From NCBI RefSeq assembly GCF_021026345.1, contig NZ_JAJNCZ010000001.1, positions 62,001-126,000 of the forward strand: 64,000 nt of DNA. The letters run 5' to 3'. Below the pieces are notes generated by a model. That model was given only the letters and a program-made list of their open reading frames with translations, did not search any database and had not been told where the DNA came from. Position 1 is the first letter of the stretch. Each line of letters opens with the position of its first letter. Positions 9,590-18,711 of the stretch are shown piece after piece. The position numbers and the translations under genes were made by a program. The DNA comes from Rhizobium sp. GN54. GTDB lineage: Bacteria; Pseudomonadota; Alphaproteobacteria; Rhizobiales; Rhizobiaceae.

Positions 9590-10606
9590 CTAGGTCTCAG
9601 GTATGTTCTCGCGAAAGATCACCTGCAGCCGGGGCGGGTGGTAGTCGATCGGAAGGCCCTGGGCGGTCCTCGTCAGCATGGACAGGGCCTCCCGGGCCTC
9701 GACCCTCGGATTCTGGTCGATGACGGCGTCCATCACGCCGCTGAGCAGGAGCTTTCTGGTGTATTCGGTCAGTTCATGGCCGACGAAGATGAGATTTCCG
9801 GCCATCTCGGCCTCGACCAGCGCCCGGCCGATGCCCGAGTTTCCTGCGCCGATGTTGTAGATGCCGGCGAGGTCGGGGTGCCGCCGGAAGAGGGCCGTGG
9901 CTTCCTCGTAGGCGCGGTCGCGGTCGTCGCGAACCTCGCGCAGTTCGACCACCTCGAGATCCGGGAATTCGTCGGCGATGATGTGGCGAAAGCCCATCTC
10001 GCGCTCCTCATGGCCGCGATAGGACAGCGATCCGGCAAAAAGGGCGATCTTGCGCCTGACCCCGCGCCCGAGGAAGCGCCCGAGCAGATAGCCGCCGAGC
10101 CTCCCGGCCGCGCGATTGTCGATGCCGATATAGCCGATCCGCGGCACGTGCAGGATGTCGGAGACCAGCGTGACGACCGGGACGCCGGACGCACAAAGGG
10201 AGCGCATGGCCTCGCGCACGGTCGGGTGGTCCAGCGCGATCACGCCGACGCCCATCGTCTGCCCGTGCAGGTCCTGCAGCGTCCGCGCCAGCGTGTCCGG
10301 ATTGAAGCCCTCGATCGAATGGATGCGGACATCGAGGTCGGAACGCGCCGAGGCCTGGCTCTCCAGTTGCGAAAGCAGGTCGGCGATGAACGTGTTCGTA
10401 CCGGCGGGCAGGACGAAGTCGAGCCGAATTTTTCGGACGGTTTCCGGCATCACGCCGCCGGCGCTCAGATAGCCGAGCCGTTGCGCAGCCTCCATCACGA
10501 TCTCGCGCGTGCGCTCCTTCACGCCGCTGCGGTTGTTGATGACACGATCGACCGTGGCGCTGGAAACTCCGGCGGCCCGGGCGATGTCAATCAAGGTCGA
10601 TCGCAA
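9590..10606 (-). CDS. LacI-family transcriptional regulator
   Basis: A 338-residue LacI/GalR protein. The N-terminal helix-turn-helix and hinge read LIDIARAAGVSSATVDRVINN, followed by a periplasmic-binding-like effector domain. The proposed start is a TTG at 10606, with AAAGGA 6 nt upstream and the family-typical N-terminus; the frame is open much further upstream, but that part has no homology-like sequence. It is divergent from the sugar ABC operon starting at 10904, so it is likely its local repressor, sensing the transported sugar or a metabolite. Confidence 0.9.
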   Translation of the reverse strand: MRSTLIDIARAAGVSSATVDRVINNRSGVKERTREIVMEAAQRLGYLSAGGVMPETVRKIRLDFVLPAGTNTFIADLLSQLESQASARSDLDVRIHSIEGFNPDTLARTLQDLHGQTMGVGVIALDHPTVREAMRSLCASGVPVVTLVSDILHVPRIGYIGIDNRAAGRLGGYLLGRFLGRGVRRKIALFAGSLSYRGHEEREMGFRHIIADEFPDLEVVELREVRDDRDRAYEEATALFRRHPDLAGIYNIGAGNSGIGRALVEAEMAGNLIFVGHELTEYTRKLLLSGVMDAVIDQNPRVEAREALSMLTRTAQGLPIDYHPPRLQVIFRENIPET

Positions 10607-10903
10607 GACGAATCCTTTCTTGAAATGATGTAATTTGATGTAAATCGTCGGCGGCGAGATGCAAGCCCCTGTCGGCGGTTTTCCGCAGCAGAATGTGCAA
10701 TTCCGGCCTGAAAACATGGAGATATAAGCGTTATCATCATGGTCGATCATGTTTCTGTGAGGTCGAGATGTTCTCTGTGATTGTTGATGAAGAATTTTAT
10801 GATGTAAAATGATCTTTTCTGATGTTGACATTGATGGTGTGTCGCCGCAGTATCCCGTCAATTCGGCAGCAGAGGAGGAGTCTGCCGAGGGGGAGGGAAC
10901 ATC
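10607..10903. promoter_or_regulatory. Divergent lacI/ABC promoter region with candidate operators
   Basis: This AT-rich 297-nt gap holds no gene. ATTTTA-TGATG-TAAAAT at 10794-10810 is a perfect 6-bp inverted repeat. The core TGATGTAA recurs at 10626-10633 and 10637-10643 (as TGATGTAAA-like, next to the lacI start) and at 10800-10807. Recurring palindromic cores between a LacI gene and its divergent operon are typical of LacI operators. The assignment to this regulator is an inference. Confidence 0.45.
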
Positions 10904-12520
10904 ATGGCAGAGATATATCGTACGTCGCGGCGTCGTTTTCTCGCGGGCAGCGGGCAGGCCATCGCGCTGACCGCGGCCGCAGGCATTGCGCCGCAATTCA
11001 TTCGCCCGGGGCGTGCCTTCGCCTCGGATGCGCTGGCGCCCGGAATGATCGGCGGGCCGACGGGTTTCGACGGAGCCGAACGCTACCAGTATGGCCCGGA
11101 TACGCCGGAGGGACGCGCCATCGAGGCCGTCAAGGCGCTCAAGGGTGCCGGCAAGGCGCCGGCCCGCATCGTGCTCGGCCTGTCGGACGGCTCGATCGGC
11201 CAGCTGACGCAGCCCTTCCCGCAAGGCGCGCCGTCGATCAAGGCGCTCTGGGAGAAGGAAACCGGCATCACGCTCGACATCGTCGGCGTGCCGAACGGCC
11301 AGGAATTCACCAAGACGATGCAGGACATCTCCACCAAGGGAGGTGCCTTCGACATCTATGCCGTCGAATGGAACCGGCTCGGCGACCTTGCGGAGGCCGG
11401 CGGCATCGTCGCGCTCGACGACTACGTCGCCCAGCACAGGCCCGAGTGGGACGATGCCGAACGGGGCTATGTCAACGGCCAGAAGGGCGTCTCGCTCTTG
11501 AACCAGTATCGCGGCTCGACCTACGGGGTCTCGCTCGACGGCGACTTCCAGACATGGAACTTCCGCACCGACCTCTTCAGCGACGAGGCGGAAAAGAAGG
11601 CCTTCGCCGACAAGAACGGCTACGAACTGGCGCCGCCGAGGACCTGGAAGGAGCTCGACGCGATCGCCGCCTTCTTCCACCGGCCGGACAAGGGCCTGTT
11701 CGGCTGCACCGACCTGCGCAACCAGGGCTGGGGCTACACCAACTGGTACCAGCGCTTCGTCTCGATGGCGTCGCCGAACCAGTTCCTGTTCGACGACGAC
11801 GGCAAGCCGCTGATCAACGGCGAGGCGGGTTTCCAGGCGACCCGGGAATATATCGACAGCCTGTCCTATCACTCGCCCGATGCGATTTCCTGGGGCTGGC
11901 CGGAGCAATACGGCAATTTCGCCGGCGGCGGTGCGGCGATGACCTGCGCCTTCTCGAACCTGCCGAAGTTCCTCGACAATGCCGCAAACCAGGGTTCGAC
12001 GGTGACCGGCAAGGTCGGTTCGATGCTGCCGCCCGGTCGCGAGATCGACGGGCAGCTCGTCCGGCGCTCCGTCCTCTGGCTCAACCTCTCGGCGTCGGTC
12101 TCCTCGCAGAGCCAGCATCCGGAGGCCTGCTACCTGCTGCTGCAGTGGCTGGGTTCCAGCCGCATCTATTCGTGGATGACGGCCAATCCGGGCGGCTACT
12201 TCGATCCGTTCCAGCTGTCGAACTTCGCCGATCCGCTCGTGCGCCAGACCTACCACGACTACCACATGGATGTTGTCCGCGAGACGGTGGCCCGCACCGT
12301 GCCGACGATCAACTATCCGGGTGCCACCGCCTTCCACAATGCGCTCGACGAGAACCTTGTCGCCGCGCTGACGAAGACCAAGAGCCCGGAAGACGCGATG
12401 GCCGACACGGAACGGCAGTGGAACCGGATCGCGCGGCGCATCGGCGAGGACAAGCTCGTGGCCGCCATCAAGTCCAACAAGGAGGCGTGGCCCACCGTGC
12501 TCGATCCGGTGACCGGCTGA
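10904..12520 (+). CDS. Extracellular carbohydrate-binding protein, Tat-exported (ABC importer)
   Basis: A 538-residue solute-binding protein of the large family-1 type. The N-terminus carries a twin-arginine signal (SRRRFLAG at residues 8-15), a hydrophobic stretch and an AFA cleavage region near residue 40. GAGGGA lies before the ATG. Followed by two permeases and two ATPases, it should deliver a sugar or polyol to that importer. The two-ATPase layout and large binding protein resemble rhizobial glycerol/polyol importers (GlpV type), but the substrate cannot be read from sequence. Confidence 0.9.
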   Translation: MAEIYRTSRRRFLAGSGQAIALTAAAGIAPQFIRPGRAFASDALAPGMIGGPTGFDGAERYQYGPDTPEGRAIEAVKALKGAGKAPARIVLGLSDGSIGQLTQPFPQGAPSIKALWEKETGITLDIVGVPNGQEFTKTMQDISTKGGAFDIYAVEWNRLGDLAEAGGIVALDDYVAQHRPEWDDAERGYVNGQKGVSLLNQYRGSTYGVSLDGDFQTWNFRTDLFSDEAEKKAFADKNGYELAPPRTWKELDAIAAFFHRPDKGLFGCTDLRNQGWGYTNWYQRFVSMASPNQFLFDDDGKPLINGEAGFQATREYIDSLSYHSPDAISWGWPEQYGNFAGGGAAMTCAFSNLPKFLDNAANQGSTVTGKVGSMLPPGREIDGQLVRRSVLWLNLSASVSSQSQHPEACYLLLQWLGSSRIYSWMTANPGGYFDPFQLSNFADPLVRQTYHDYHMDVVRETVARTVPTINYPGATAFHNALDENLVAALTKTKSPEDAMADTERQWNRIARRIGEDKLVAAIKSNKEAWPTVLDPVTG

Positions 12521-12537
12521 CCGGCCGTCTCATCGGC

Positions 12538-12567
12538 GGAAGGGGCGGGCAAGACCCCGCCCTTTCC
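12538..12567 (+). other. Hairpin after the binding-protein gene
   Basis: GGAAGGGGCGGG (12538-12549) pairs with CCCGCCCTTTCC (12556-12567), a 12-bp stem with one G-U wobble and a short loop. It sits in the 76-nt gap between the binding-protein and permease genes. Such stems commonly stabilise the highly expressed upstream message or reduce read-through. There is no T-tract, so it is not a strong full terminator. Confidence 0.5.
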
Positions 12568-12596
12568 GAAGACACGCAAACGCTGCAGTTGATGCC

Positions 12597-13457
12597 ATGA
12601 ACCGCTCCTTGCCTTTCGAAGTCTTTCGCTATGCCGCCATCTCGCTGGCGCTTGCGGTCACGCTGGTTCCGACGCTGTGGATGGCCTCCATGGCCTTCAA
12701 GCCCATCGCCGAATGGTCTGCCGCGGGGGCGGATCTCACCTGGTGGCCGAAGAACCCGACGCTCGACAATTTCCGCTTCATCTTCGGCACCTCGACCAGC
12801 GACCTGATCGTGGCGCTCGACCGTACGGCCGGAAAGCCGATCCTGTCGTCGCTGCTGTCGGCCGTCTTCGGCACGCTGATCGCCATGGGCTGCGGAACCG
12901 CCGCCGCCTACGGCTTGTCGCGCTTCGGTTCGGGGAAGAACCTGCCGCTGGCGCTGATCCAGCTTCGGCTCTTCCCGCCGATGGCGGTGATGATTCCGGT
13001 CATGATCATGTGGGCCTTTCTCGGCCTGGTCGACAGCTGGTGGGGGCTGGCGCTGATCTACGGCATCGTCACGCTGCCCTTTGCCTTCTGGCTGATGAAG
13101 ACGTTCTTCGACGACATGCCGCGCGAGATCGAGGATGCGGCACTGGTGGAGGGCTGCTCGCGCAGCCGCGTCTTCATGAAGATCACGCTGCCGATGATGC
13201 GGCCGGCGCTCGCAAGCTCGGCCCTGTTCGTCTTCATCCTCAACTGGTCCGACTATCTGATCGCGCTGCTGCTCACGACGCGCGAATGGGTGACGATCCC
13301 CGTCTACATGGCGTCGCTGTCGTCCTCCATGACCGGCCAGCTCTATGGCGCCAAGGCGGCGCTCGGCCTCATCGCGGCCGTCCCGCCCGTCATCATGGGC
13401 ATCGCCATCCAGCGCCATCTCGTGCGCGGCCTGACCTTCGGAGCGCTGAAGCAATGA
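12597..13457 (+). CDS. Carbohydrate ABC transporter permease (MalG type)
   Basis: A 286-residue inner-membrane permease with about six helices. The cytoplasmic EAA loop, which contacts the ATPases, reads [28 protein letters not shown] in segments from about residue 178. It is the smaller MalG-like partner of the next gene. Its stop overlaps the next start (ATGA at 13454), so the two permeases are translationally coupled. Confidence 0.93.
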   Translation: MNRSLPFEVFRYAAISLALAVTLVPTLWMASMAFKPIAEWSAAGADLTWWPKNPTLDNFRFIFGTSTSDLIVALDRTAGKPILSSLLSAVFGTLIAMGCGTAAAYGLSRFGSGKNLPLALIQLRLFPPMAVMIPVMIMWAFLGLVDSWWGLALIYGIVTLPFAFWLMKTFFDDMPREIEDAALVEGCSRSRVFMKITLPMMRPALASSALFVFILNWSDYLIALLLTTREWVTIPVYMASLSSSMTGQLYGAKAALGLIAAVPPVIMGIAIQRHLVRGLTFGALKQ

Positions 13458-14410
13458 CCAGCCTCGCAACCCCGGAGAAGGTGTCCATGGCAGACCTGGC
13501 GCAGGGCGATAGCCCGCAGGCGGAGGATGGCGGCCGTCGCCTCGGCTTCCTGCTGACGCTGCCGGCGCAGGTGCTGGTCCTGTTCATCGCCGTCTTTCCG
13601 CTGCTCGTGCAGCTCTATATCAGCCTGACCGACTGGTCGCCGCTCGACGGCATCGGCTGGTGGCAGGCCTATGAGCTGTGGAACGGCTTCGCCAACTATA
13701 CCGACCTGATGGCGGACAGCCGCTTCTGGAGCGCGCTCGGGCGCACCGCACTCGTCATGGCGATCTGCGTTCCGGCCGAGTTCCTGCTCGGGCTCGGGCT
13801 TGCGATCCTGTTCATGGACGATTTCGTCGGCAAGCGCGTGTTCTATTCGATCATGCTGATCCCGATGATGGTGGTGCCCGCCGTCGCCGGTTACATGTTC
13901 TTCATGCTGTTCCAGTCCGGCGGGCCGGTGAACGATATCCTGTCGAGCCTGACGGGGATGGACGTTTCGATCGCCTGGCTTTCAAACCCGACCACCGCGC
14001 TGATCGCCGTGATGATCGCCGATATCTGGCAGTGGACGCCGCTGATGTTTCTGATCCTGCTGGCCGGCCTCGTCGGCGTGCCCGAGGACCAGGTCCGCGC
14101 GGCGACGCTGCTCGGCGCGTCCTGGTGGCAGCGCTTCCGCACGATCGTGCTGCCGAAGATGAAGACCATCATCGTCATCGCGCTCGCGATCCGCGTCATC
14201 GAGAACTTCAAGATCTTCGATACGCTCTACATCATGACCGGCGGCGGCCCCGGCGTCGCGACCGAGACGATCTCCGTCTACATCTACAAGGTGACGCAAC
14301 AGGACCTGATCTGGGGCTATGTTGCGGCCATCGCGCTCGTCATCCTCGTCGCTCTCTCCATTCTCGTCTCGCTGGCGATCAGCCGCATGAATGCCGGAAA
14401 GGAAGCCTGA
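13454..14410 (+). CDS. Carbohydrate ABC transporter permease (MalF type)
   Basis: A 318-residue permease of the MalF/UgpA type with a polar N-terminal tail of about 30 residues and six membrane helices. The EAA-like loop is degenerate ([18 protein letters not shown], about residues 210-227). It pairs with the preceding permease to form the translocation pore. The ATG overlaps the upstream stop. An ATPase gene follows after 3 nt. Confidence 0.93.
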   Translation: MTSLATPEKVSMADLAQGDSPQAEDGGRRLGFLLTLPAQVLVLFIAVFPLLVQLYISLTDWSPLDGIGWWQAYELWNGFANYTDLMADSRFWSALGRTALVMAICVPAEFLLGLGLAILFMDDFVGKRVFYSIMLIPMMVVPAVAGYMFFMLFQSGGPVNDILSSLTGMDVSIAWLSNPTTALIAVMIADIWQWTPLMFLILLAGLVGVPEDQVRAATLLGASWWQRFRTIVLPKMKTIIVIALAIRVIENFKIFDTLYIMTGGGPGVATETISVYIYKVTQQDLIWGYVAAIALVILVALSILVSLAISRMNAGKEA

Positions 14411-14413
14411 GCG

Positions 14414-15508
14414 ATGACTGCGATCCACCTCGAAAACCTGGTCAAGCGCTTCGGGGCCTTCACGGCGCTGAAGACGATGGACCTGGAAATCCGCGACGGC
14501 GAGTTCATGGCGCTGCTCGGGCCGTCCGGCTGCGGCAAGTCGACGACGATGAACATGATCGCCGGCATGGAGAACCCCTCCGAGGGGCGGATCCTGTTCG
14601 ACGGCAAGGACATGAACGGCGTAGCGATGGGCCGGCGCGGCGTCGGCTTCGTCTTCCAGAACTACGCGATCTTCACCCACATGAACGTCTACGACAATCT
14701 CGCCTATGGCCTGCGCATGCGCCGGCTGCCGGAGAGCGAGGTCGATGGCCGGGTCCGGAAGACCGCCGATTTCCTGCAACTGGGCCCGCTCCTGAAACAG
14801 CCGTCGGCGAAGCTCTCGGTCAACATCCTGCAACGGCTGGCGATCGGCCGCTCGGCGATCGTCGAGCCGGCGATCTTTCTCCTCGACGAGCCGCTTTCGA
14901 ACGTCGACGCGGCCTTCCGCGCGGTCATGCGCACGGAACTGAAGCACCTGCAGCGCCAGTTCAGGCAGACGATGGTCTATGTGACGCATGACCAGCTCGA
15001 GGCCATGACCATGGCCGACCGGATCGCCGTCATGGACCACGGCGTGCTGCAGCAGGTGGGCACGCCGCTGGAGGTCTACAACAACCCCGACAATCTGTTC
15101 GTCGCCGGCTTCATCGGGGCGCCGGGGATGAACCTGCTGAAGGGCGAACTCGCCGACTGCGACCGCGGCCTCGTCGTCGACCTCGGCGCGCTCGGACGGT
15201 CCGCCCCGCTCGATCCAGCCCTGGCCGCGGCCGCCCGTGCGAACGGCACCCGCGACGTCGTCTACGGTTTCCGGCCGGAACGCGTGTCGCTGGCGGCTTC
15301 GGGCGAGGGCATGATGATGCCGGTCGTGTTCGTCGAGCGGATCGGCGCCCGCACCATCGTCCATCTCGGCCCGGACGGGCAGCGGATCAAGGCGGTGTTC
15401 GACAACGACGTGGCGGTCGAGGCGGGCGTCTCCGTTGCCGTTGCGGTCGAGCCCGGTTCGGTGCGGCTCTTCGATGCGGCCACCGGCCAATGCATCAGGG
15501 AGGCGTGA
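14414..15508 (+). CDS. ABC transporter ATPase 1, degenerate signature motif
   Basis: A 364-residue MalK/UgpC-type ATPase with a C-terminal regulatory (TOBE-like) domain. Walker A (GPSGCGKST, 36-44), Q-loop, Walker B with catalytic E159 (LLDEP) and H-loop H192 are intact. The ABC signature, normally LSGGQ, is LSVNI at 134-138. It would therefore form one good and one poor ATP site in a dimer. The next gene encodes a second ATPase with the opposite defect, so the two probably work as an asymmetric heterodimer driving the upstream permeases. Confidence 0.93.
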   Translation: MTAIHLENLVKRFGAFTALKTMDLEIRDGEFMALLGPSGCGKSTTMNMIAGMENPSEGRILFDGKDMNGVAMGRRGVGFVFQNYAIFTHMNVYDNLAYGLRMRRLPESEVDGRVRKTADFLQLGPLLKQPSAKLSVNILQRLAIGRSAIVEPAIFLLDEPLSNVDAAFRAVMRTELKHLQRQFRQTMVYVTHDQLEAMTMADRIAVMDHGVLQQVGTPLEVYNNPDNLFVAGFIGAPGMNLLKGELADCDRGLVVDLGALGRSAPLDPALAAAARANGTRDVVYGFRPERVSLAASGEGMMMPVVFVERIGARTIVHLGPDGQRIKAVFDNDVAVEAGVSVAVAVEPGSVRLFDAATGQCIREA

Positions 15509-15510
15509 AG

Positions 15511-16569
15511 ATGGGCTCGATTTCCTTCCGCAACGTCACCAAGCGCTACGGCAAGACCGTCGCTGTGGCCGACGCGACTTTCGACATCCAGTCCGGCGAG
15601 TTCTTCTGCTTCTTCGGTCCACCGCTTTCGGGAAAGTCGACGATCCTGAAGCTCATCCTCGGGCTGGAGACGCCGGACGAGGGCGAGGTGCTGATCGATG
15701 GCCGGCCGGTGACCAGTGTTTCGCCGGCGGGCCGCAACATCGCGATGGTGTTCCAGAACCTGGCGCTGTTCCCGCACATGACGGCGATGCAGAACGTGCG
15801 CTTCCCGCTGGTCGAGCGCCGGGTGCCGGAGCAGGATATCCGCACGCGCGTGGATGCGGTCGCGGCCAAGCTGCATATCGGGCACCTGCTGCACAAGCCG
15901 CCGGCGCAGCTTTCCGGCGGCGAGCGCCAGCGCGTGGCGATCGCGCGCGCGCTGGTGCGCGATCCGGTTGCCTATCTCATGGACGATCCGATCTCGGCGC
16001 TAGACGCGCGCCTGCGCGAGGAGACGCGCGTAGAGCTGAAGCGCATCCAGCGCGATCTCGGCCAGACGCTGGTCTACGTCACCCACGATCAGGAGGAAGC
16101 CATGTCGGTCGCCGACCGGATGGCGATCCTGGAGCATGGCGCGATCCGCCAGGTCGGCACCCCGGTCGACATCTACGACCGGCCGGCGAACCGCTATGTC
16201 GCCCAGCTTCTCGGGGCGCCGATGATGAACATCATGGCGACGGGAGACCGGGACCCGCTGGCTGCGGCGGACGGGACGATCGTCCTGCCGTCCGGCGCAG
16301 TCCCGGCGGATGTCGCGGGGATGGGCATTCGCCCCGAGGATCTCAAGGTGGAGCCCTGGCAGGCGGGACGGCCCGGACGGCCGGCCCGGGTCTACGAGGT
16401 GGAACCGCTCGGCGGCTACACCGTGGTCACGCTGGATACGGGGCACCAGAAGCTGCGCGCCCTTCTGCGCGGGCAGCCGGACATTCTCATCGACAGCGAT
16501 GTGGCGCTGAGCTGCAATCCGGAGAGGATACATTTCTTCGGGTCCGCGGGAGAGGCGCTGCGTCCATGA
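15511..16569 (+). CDS. ABC transporter ATPase 2, Walker B Glu replaced by Asp
   Basis: A 352-residue MalK-type ATPase. Walker A (GPPLSGKST, 36-44), signature LSGGE (134-138), Q-loop and H-loop are intact, but the Walker B ends MDDP, so the catalytic Glu is D159. This is the reciprocal of ATPase 1. I start at the ATG at 15511 because AGGGAGG lies 7 nt upstream; the ATG at 15490 would overlap the previous gene and add seven unlikely residues. Together with ATPase 1 it should power sugar import. Confidence 0.93.
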   Translation: MGSISFRNVTKRYGKTVAVADATFDIQSGEFFCFFGPPLSGKSTILKLILGLETPDEGEVLIDGRPVTSVSPAGRNIAMVFQNLALFPHMTAMQNVRFPLVERRVPEQDIRTRVDAVAAKLHIGHLLHKPPAQLSGGERQRVAIARALVRDPVAYLMDDPISALDARLREETRVELKRIQRDLGQTLVYVTHDQEEAMSVADRMAILEHGAIRQVGTPVDIYDRPANRYVAQLLGAPMMNIMATGDRDPLAAADGTIVLPSGAVPADVAGMGIRPEDLKVEPWQAGRPGRPARVYEVEPLGGYTVVTLDTGHQKLRALLRGQPDILIDSDVALSCNPERIHFFGSAGEALRP

Positions 16570-16595
16570 ACGAACATACGAAATGGGAGGAGACC

Positions 16596-17687
16596 ATGGG
16601 AGAAAACGGGAGCTTCGTGCCGGATCCGCCGGTGCGGGCGAAGGACTACCGGATCGGCTGCATCGGCGCCGGCATGATCATGGCCGAGTGCCATCTCGCC
16701 GCCTACAGGGAGGCGGGCTTCCCGGTCGCAGCCATCGCGTCGCGGACGAAGGACAAGGCGAAGGCCGTCGCCGAGCGCTGGGGCATTCCGACGGTGCATG
16801 ACACGCCCTCGGCGCTGATCGCCGATCCCCAGGTCGAAATCCTCGACATCGCCTTCCCGCCGGACCAGCAGCCGGCGCTGATCCGCGAGGCGCTCAAGGC
16901 GCCGCATATCAAGGGAATCCTGGCGCAGAAACCGCTGGCGCTGACGCTCGATGAGGCCCGGTCGCTCCGCGACGAGGCGGCGAAGGCCGGCAAGATCCTC
17001 TCCGTCAACCAGAACATGCGCTACGACCAGTCGATGCGCGTGCTGAAGCAGATCCTCGACAGGGACGAACTCGGCACCGTCGTCATGGCGACGATCGAGA
17101 TGCGCGCCATCCCGCACTGGCAGACGTTCCTGGAAGACTACGACCGGCTGACGCTGTCCAACATGAGCGTGCACCATCTCGACGTGCTGCGCTTCCTGTT
17201 CGGCGATCCCGACGCGATCACCACGGTGACGCGCACGGACCCGCGCACGACATTCGCCCACAAGGACGGGATCACCGTGTCGACGCTGACATTCCCGAGC
17301 GGCGTTCTTGCCGTATCCATGGAGGACGTCTGGTCGGGCCCGCGCGAGGAAGGCTTCGACAGCGACATCTACATCAAATGGCGCGTCGAGGGCACGGACG
17401 GCGTCGCGCAGGGCACGATCGGCTGGCCGGACGGTTCGCCGTCCACCCTGTCCTATGCCTCGAAGAAGACCACCGGTGGCAAGTGGGTTTCGCCCAAATG
17501 GGACACCATGTGGTTCCCGCACGCCTTCGTCGGCGTGATGGAACAGCTGCAATATGCGGTGAAGTCCGGCGAGCCGCCGGCCCTCTCCGTCGCCGACAAT
17601 GTCAGGACCGTGGCGCTCGTGGAGGCGGGATACCGCTCCATCGAAGAGCGGCGCACGGTCAGGCTTTCCGAAATCGCAATCGACTGA
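16596..17687 (+). CDS. Gfo/Idh/MocA-family oxidoreductase
   Basis: A 363-residue NAD(P)-dependent dehydrogenase. An N-terminal Rossmann motif (IGCIGAGMIMAECH), the EKP-like block (here LAQKPLAL, Gln in place of the usual Glu) and a C-terminal GFO/IDH/MocA domain are visible. The family oxidises or reduces sugars, inositols and derivatives. GGGAGGAG lies just before the ATG at 16596; an ATG at 16566 overlapping the upstream stop is the alternative. The replacement of the usual E in EKP is noted; the Lys is retained. The gene sits in the sugar operon, so it probably acts on the imported substrate. Confidence 0.9.
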   Translation: MGENGSFVPDPPVRAKDYRIGCIGAGMIMAECHLAAYREAGFPVAAIASRTKDKAKAVAERWGIPTVHDTPSALIADPQVEILDIAFPPDQQPALIREALKAPHIKGILAQKPLALTLDEARSLRDEAAKAGKILSVNQNMRYDQSMRVLKQILDRDELGTVVMATIEMRAIPHWQTFLEDYDRLTLSNMSVHHLDVLRFLFGDPDAITTVTRTDPRTTFAHKDGITVSTLTFPSGVLAVSMEDVWSGPREEGFDSDIYIKWRVEGTDGVAQGTIGWPDGSPSTLSYASKKTTGGKWVSPKWDTMWFPHAFVGVMEQLQYAVKSGEPPALSVADNVRTVALVEAGYRSIEERRTVRLSEIAID

Positions 17688-17709
17688 ATTCCAAGGGAGG
17701 ATTTTCATC

Positions 17710-18624
17710 ATGATGCAAACCGGCATTTTCTCCGGATATTTCCCCTACGGCCTCGAGGAGACGGCCCAGAAGATCAGGGGGCTCGGCTTCAACACCGTCC
17801 AGCTCGACATGCACTTCAAGGACGTCGACCTGTCGGCGGGTCAGATCACCAAGGACAAGTGCGTCCGTGTCCGCGAGACGTTCCGTGACCACAACCTGCC
17901 GATCTGCTGCATCTCCGGCTACACCAACATCATCCACCCGGACAAGGCGGAGCGCGAGCGGCGCGTCGGCTACCTGAAGGAGATCATCCGCTACGCGCAG
18001 CATCTCGGCACGCCCTACGTCATTTCCGAGACGGGTACGTTCAACACCGAATCCGACTGGGTCCATCATCCGAAGAACAAGACCGAGGAAGGCTTCGAGG
18101 AATGCCGCAAGGTCATCGCCGACCTGTCGCAGCACGCCTATGACCACGGCGCCGTGTTCCTTCTCGAGACCTACGTCAACAACGTCGTCGGTTCGGTCGA
18201 GGAGACGGTGAAGATGTTCGCGCAGGTCGATCATCCGGGCCTCGGGCTCCTGATGGACCCGACCAACTACTTCGAAAGCCACAACATCGACCGCATGGAC
18301 GCGATCCTCGACCAGGTCTTCGACACGCTCTCCGACAAGATCAGGATCGCTCACGCCAAGGACGTGAAGCGTTCGGGCGACGACAAGACGGAGAAGCATG
18401 CCGACATCGGTGATGCGGACGCTCTGGAAAGCCACACCTTCCGCGGCGTCGGCGAGATCGAGCTGCCGGCACCTGGGCTCGGTTCGCTGAACTACGATCT
18501 CTACCTGCAGCGGCTTTCGAAGAAGCACCCGAACATCCCGATCATCATCGAGCACCTCGATGAAAGCGACGTGCCGCGGGCCAAGAAGTTCCTCGACGGG
18601 AAGCTTCGCGCCAACGGCCTCTGA
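17710..18624 (+). CDS. Sugar phosphate isomerase/epimerase-like TIM-barrel protein
   Basis: A 304-residue AP-endonuclease-2-type TIM barrel (xylose-isomerase-like family). Likely metal ligands are in segments LLETY (about 160), GLLMDPTNYF (about 182-191), IAHAKDV (about 219) and IIIEHLDES near the C-terminus. Relatives interconvert ketoses or dehydrate inositol intermediates (IolE/IolI, tagatose epimerases). AGGGAGG lies 9 nt before the ATG. It is co-directional with the oxidoreductase and DUF4432 genes. The exact substrate is not determined. Confidence 0.88.
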   Translation: MMQTGIFSGYFPYGLEETAQKIRGLGFNTVQLDMHFKDVDLSAGQITKDKCVRVRETFRDHNLPICCISGYTNIIHPDKAERERRVGYLKEIIRYAQHLGTPYVISETGTFNTESDWVHHPKNKTEEGFEECRKVIADLSQHAYDHGAVFLLETYVNNVVGSVEETVKMFAQVDHPGLGLLMDPTNYFESHNIDRMDAILDQVFDTLSDKIRIAHAKDVKRSGDDKTEKHADIGDADALESHTFRGVGEIELPAPGLGSLNYDLYLQRLSKKHPNIPIIIEHLDESDVPRAKKFLDGKLRANGL

Positions 18625-18632
18625 AGCCAACC

Positions 18633-18658
18633 CGGCGGCCGGCATCGTCCGGCCGCCG
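18633..18658 (+). other. Perfect 10-bp GC hairpin in the catabolic operon
   Basis: CGGCGGCCGG, loop CATCGT, CCGGCCGCCG. It lies 9 nt after the isomerase-like gene in an 87-nt gap. No T-tract follows, so an internal attenuator or mRNA-stabilising stem is more likely than a full terminator. Confidence 0.5.
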
Positions 18659-18711
18659 CAATTGAAGACAGGACAGTCCGCAGCGGTCGGGCTCACAACA
18701 GGAATACTCTC

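Noticed and set aside
9590-12337. 915-aa reading of the LacI frame
   Set aside because: Only the last 338 codons are LacI-like; the rest is antisense to the binding-protein gene and crosses the AT-rich promoter region.
14414-16569. ATPase 1 or 2 as decaying pseudogenes
   Set aside because: Both frames are intact and the motif changes are complementary, which argues for selected asymmetry.
16566-16595. Start of the Gfo/Idh/MocA gene at 16566
   Set aside because: It overlaps the previous stop but lacks a ribosome site; the ATG at 16596 follows GGGAGGAG closely.
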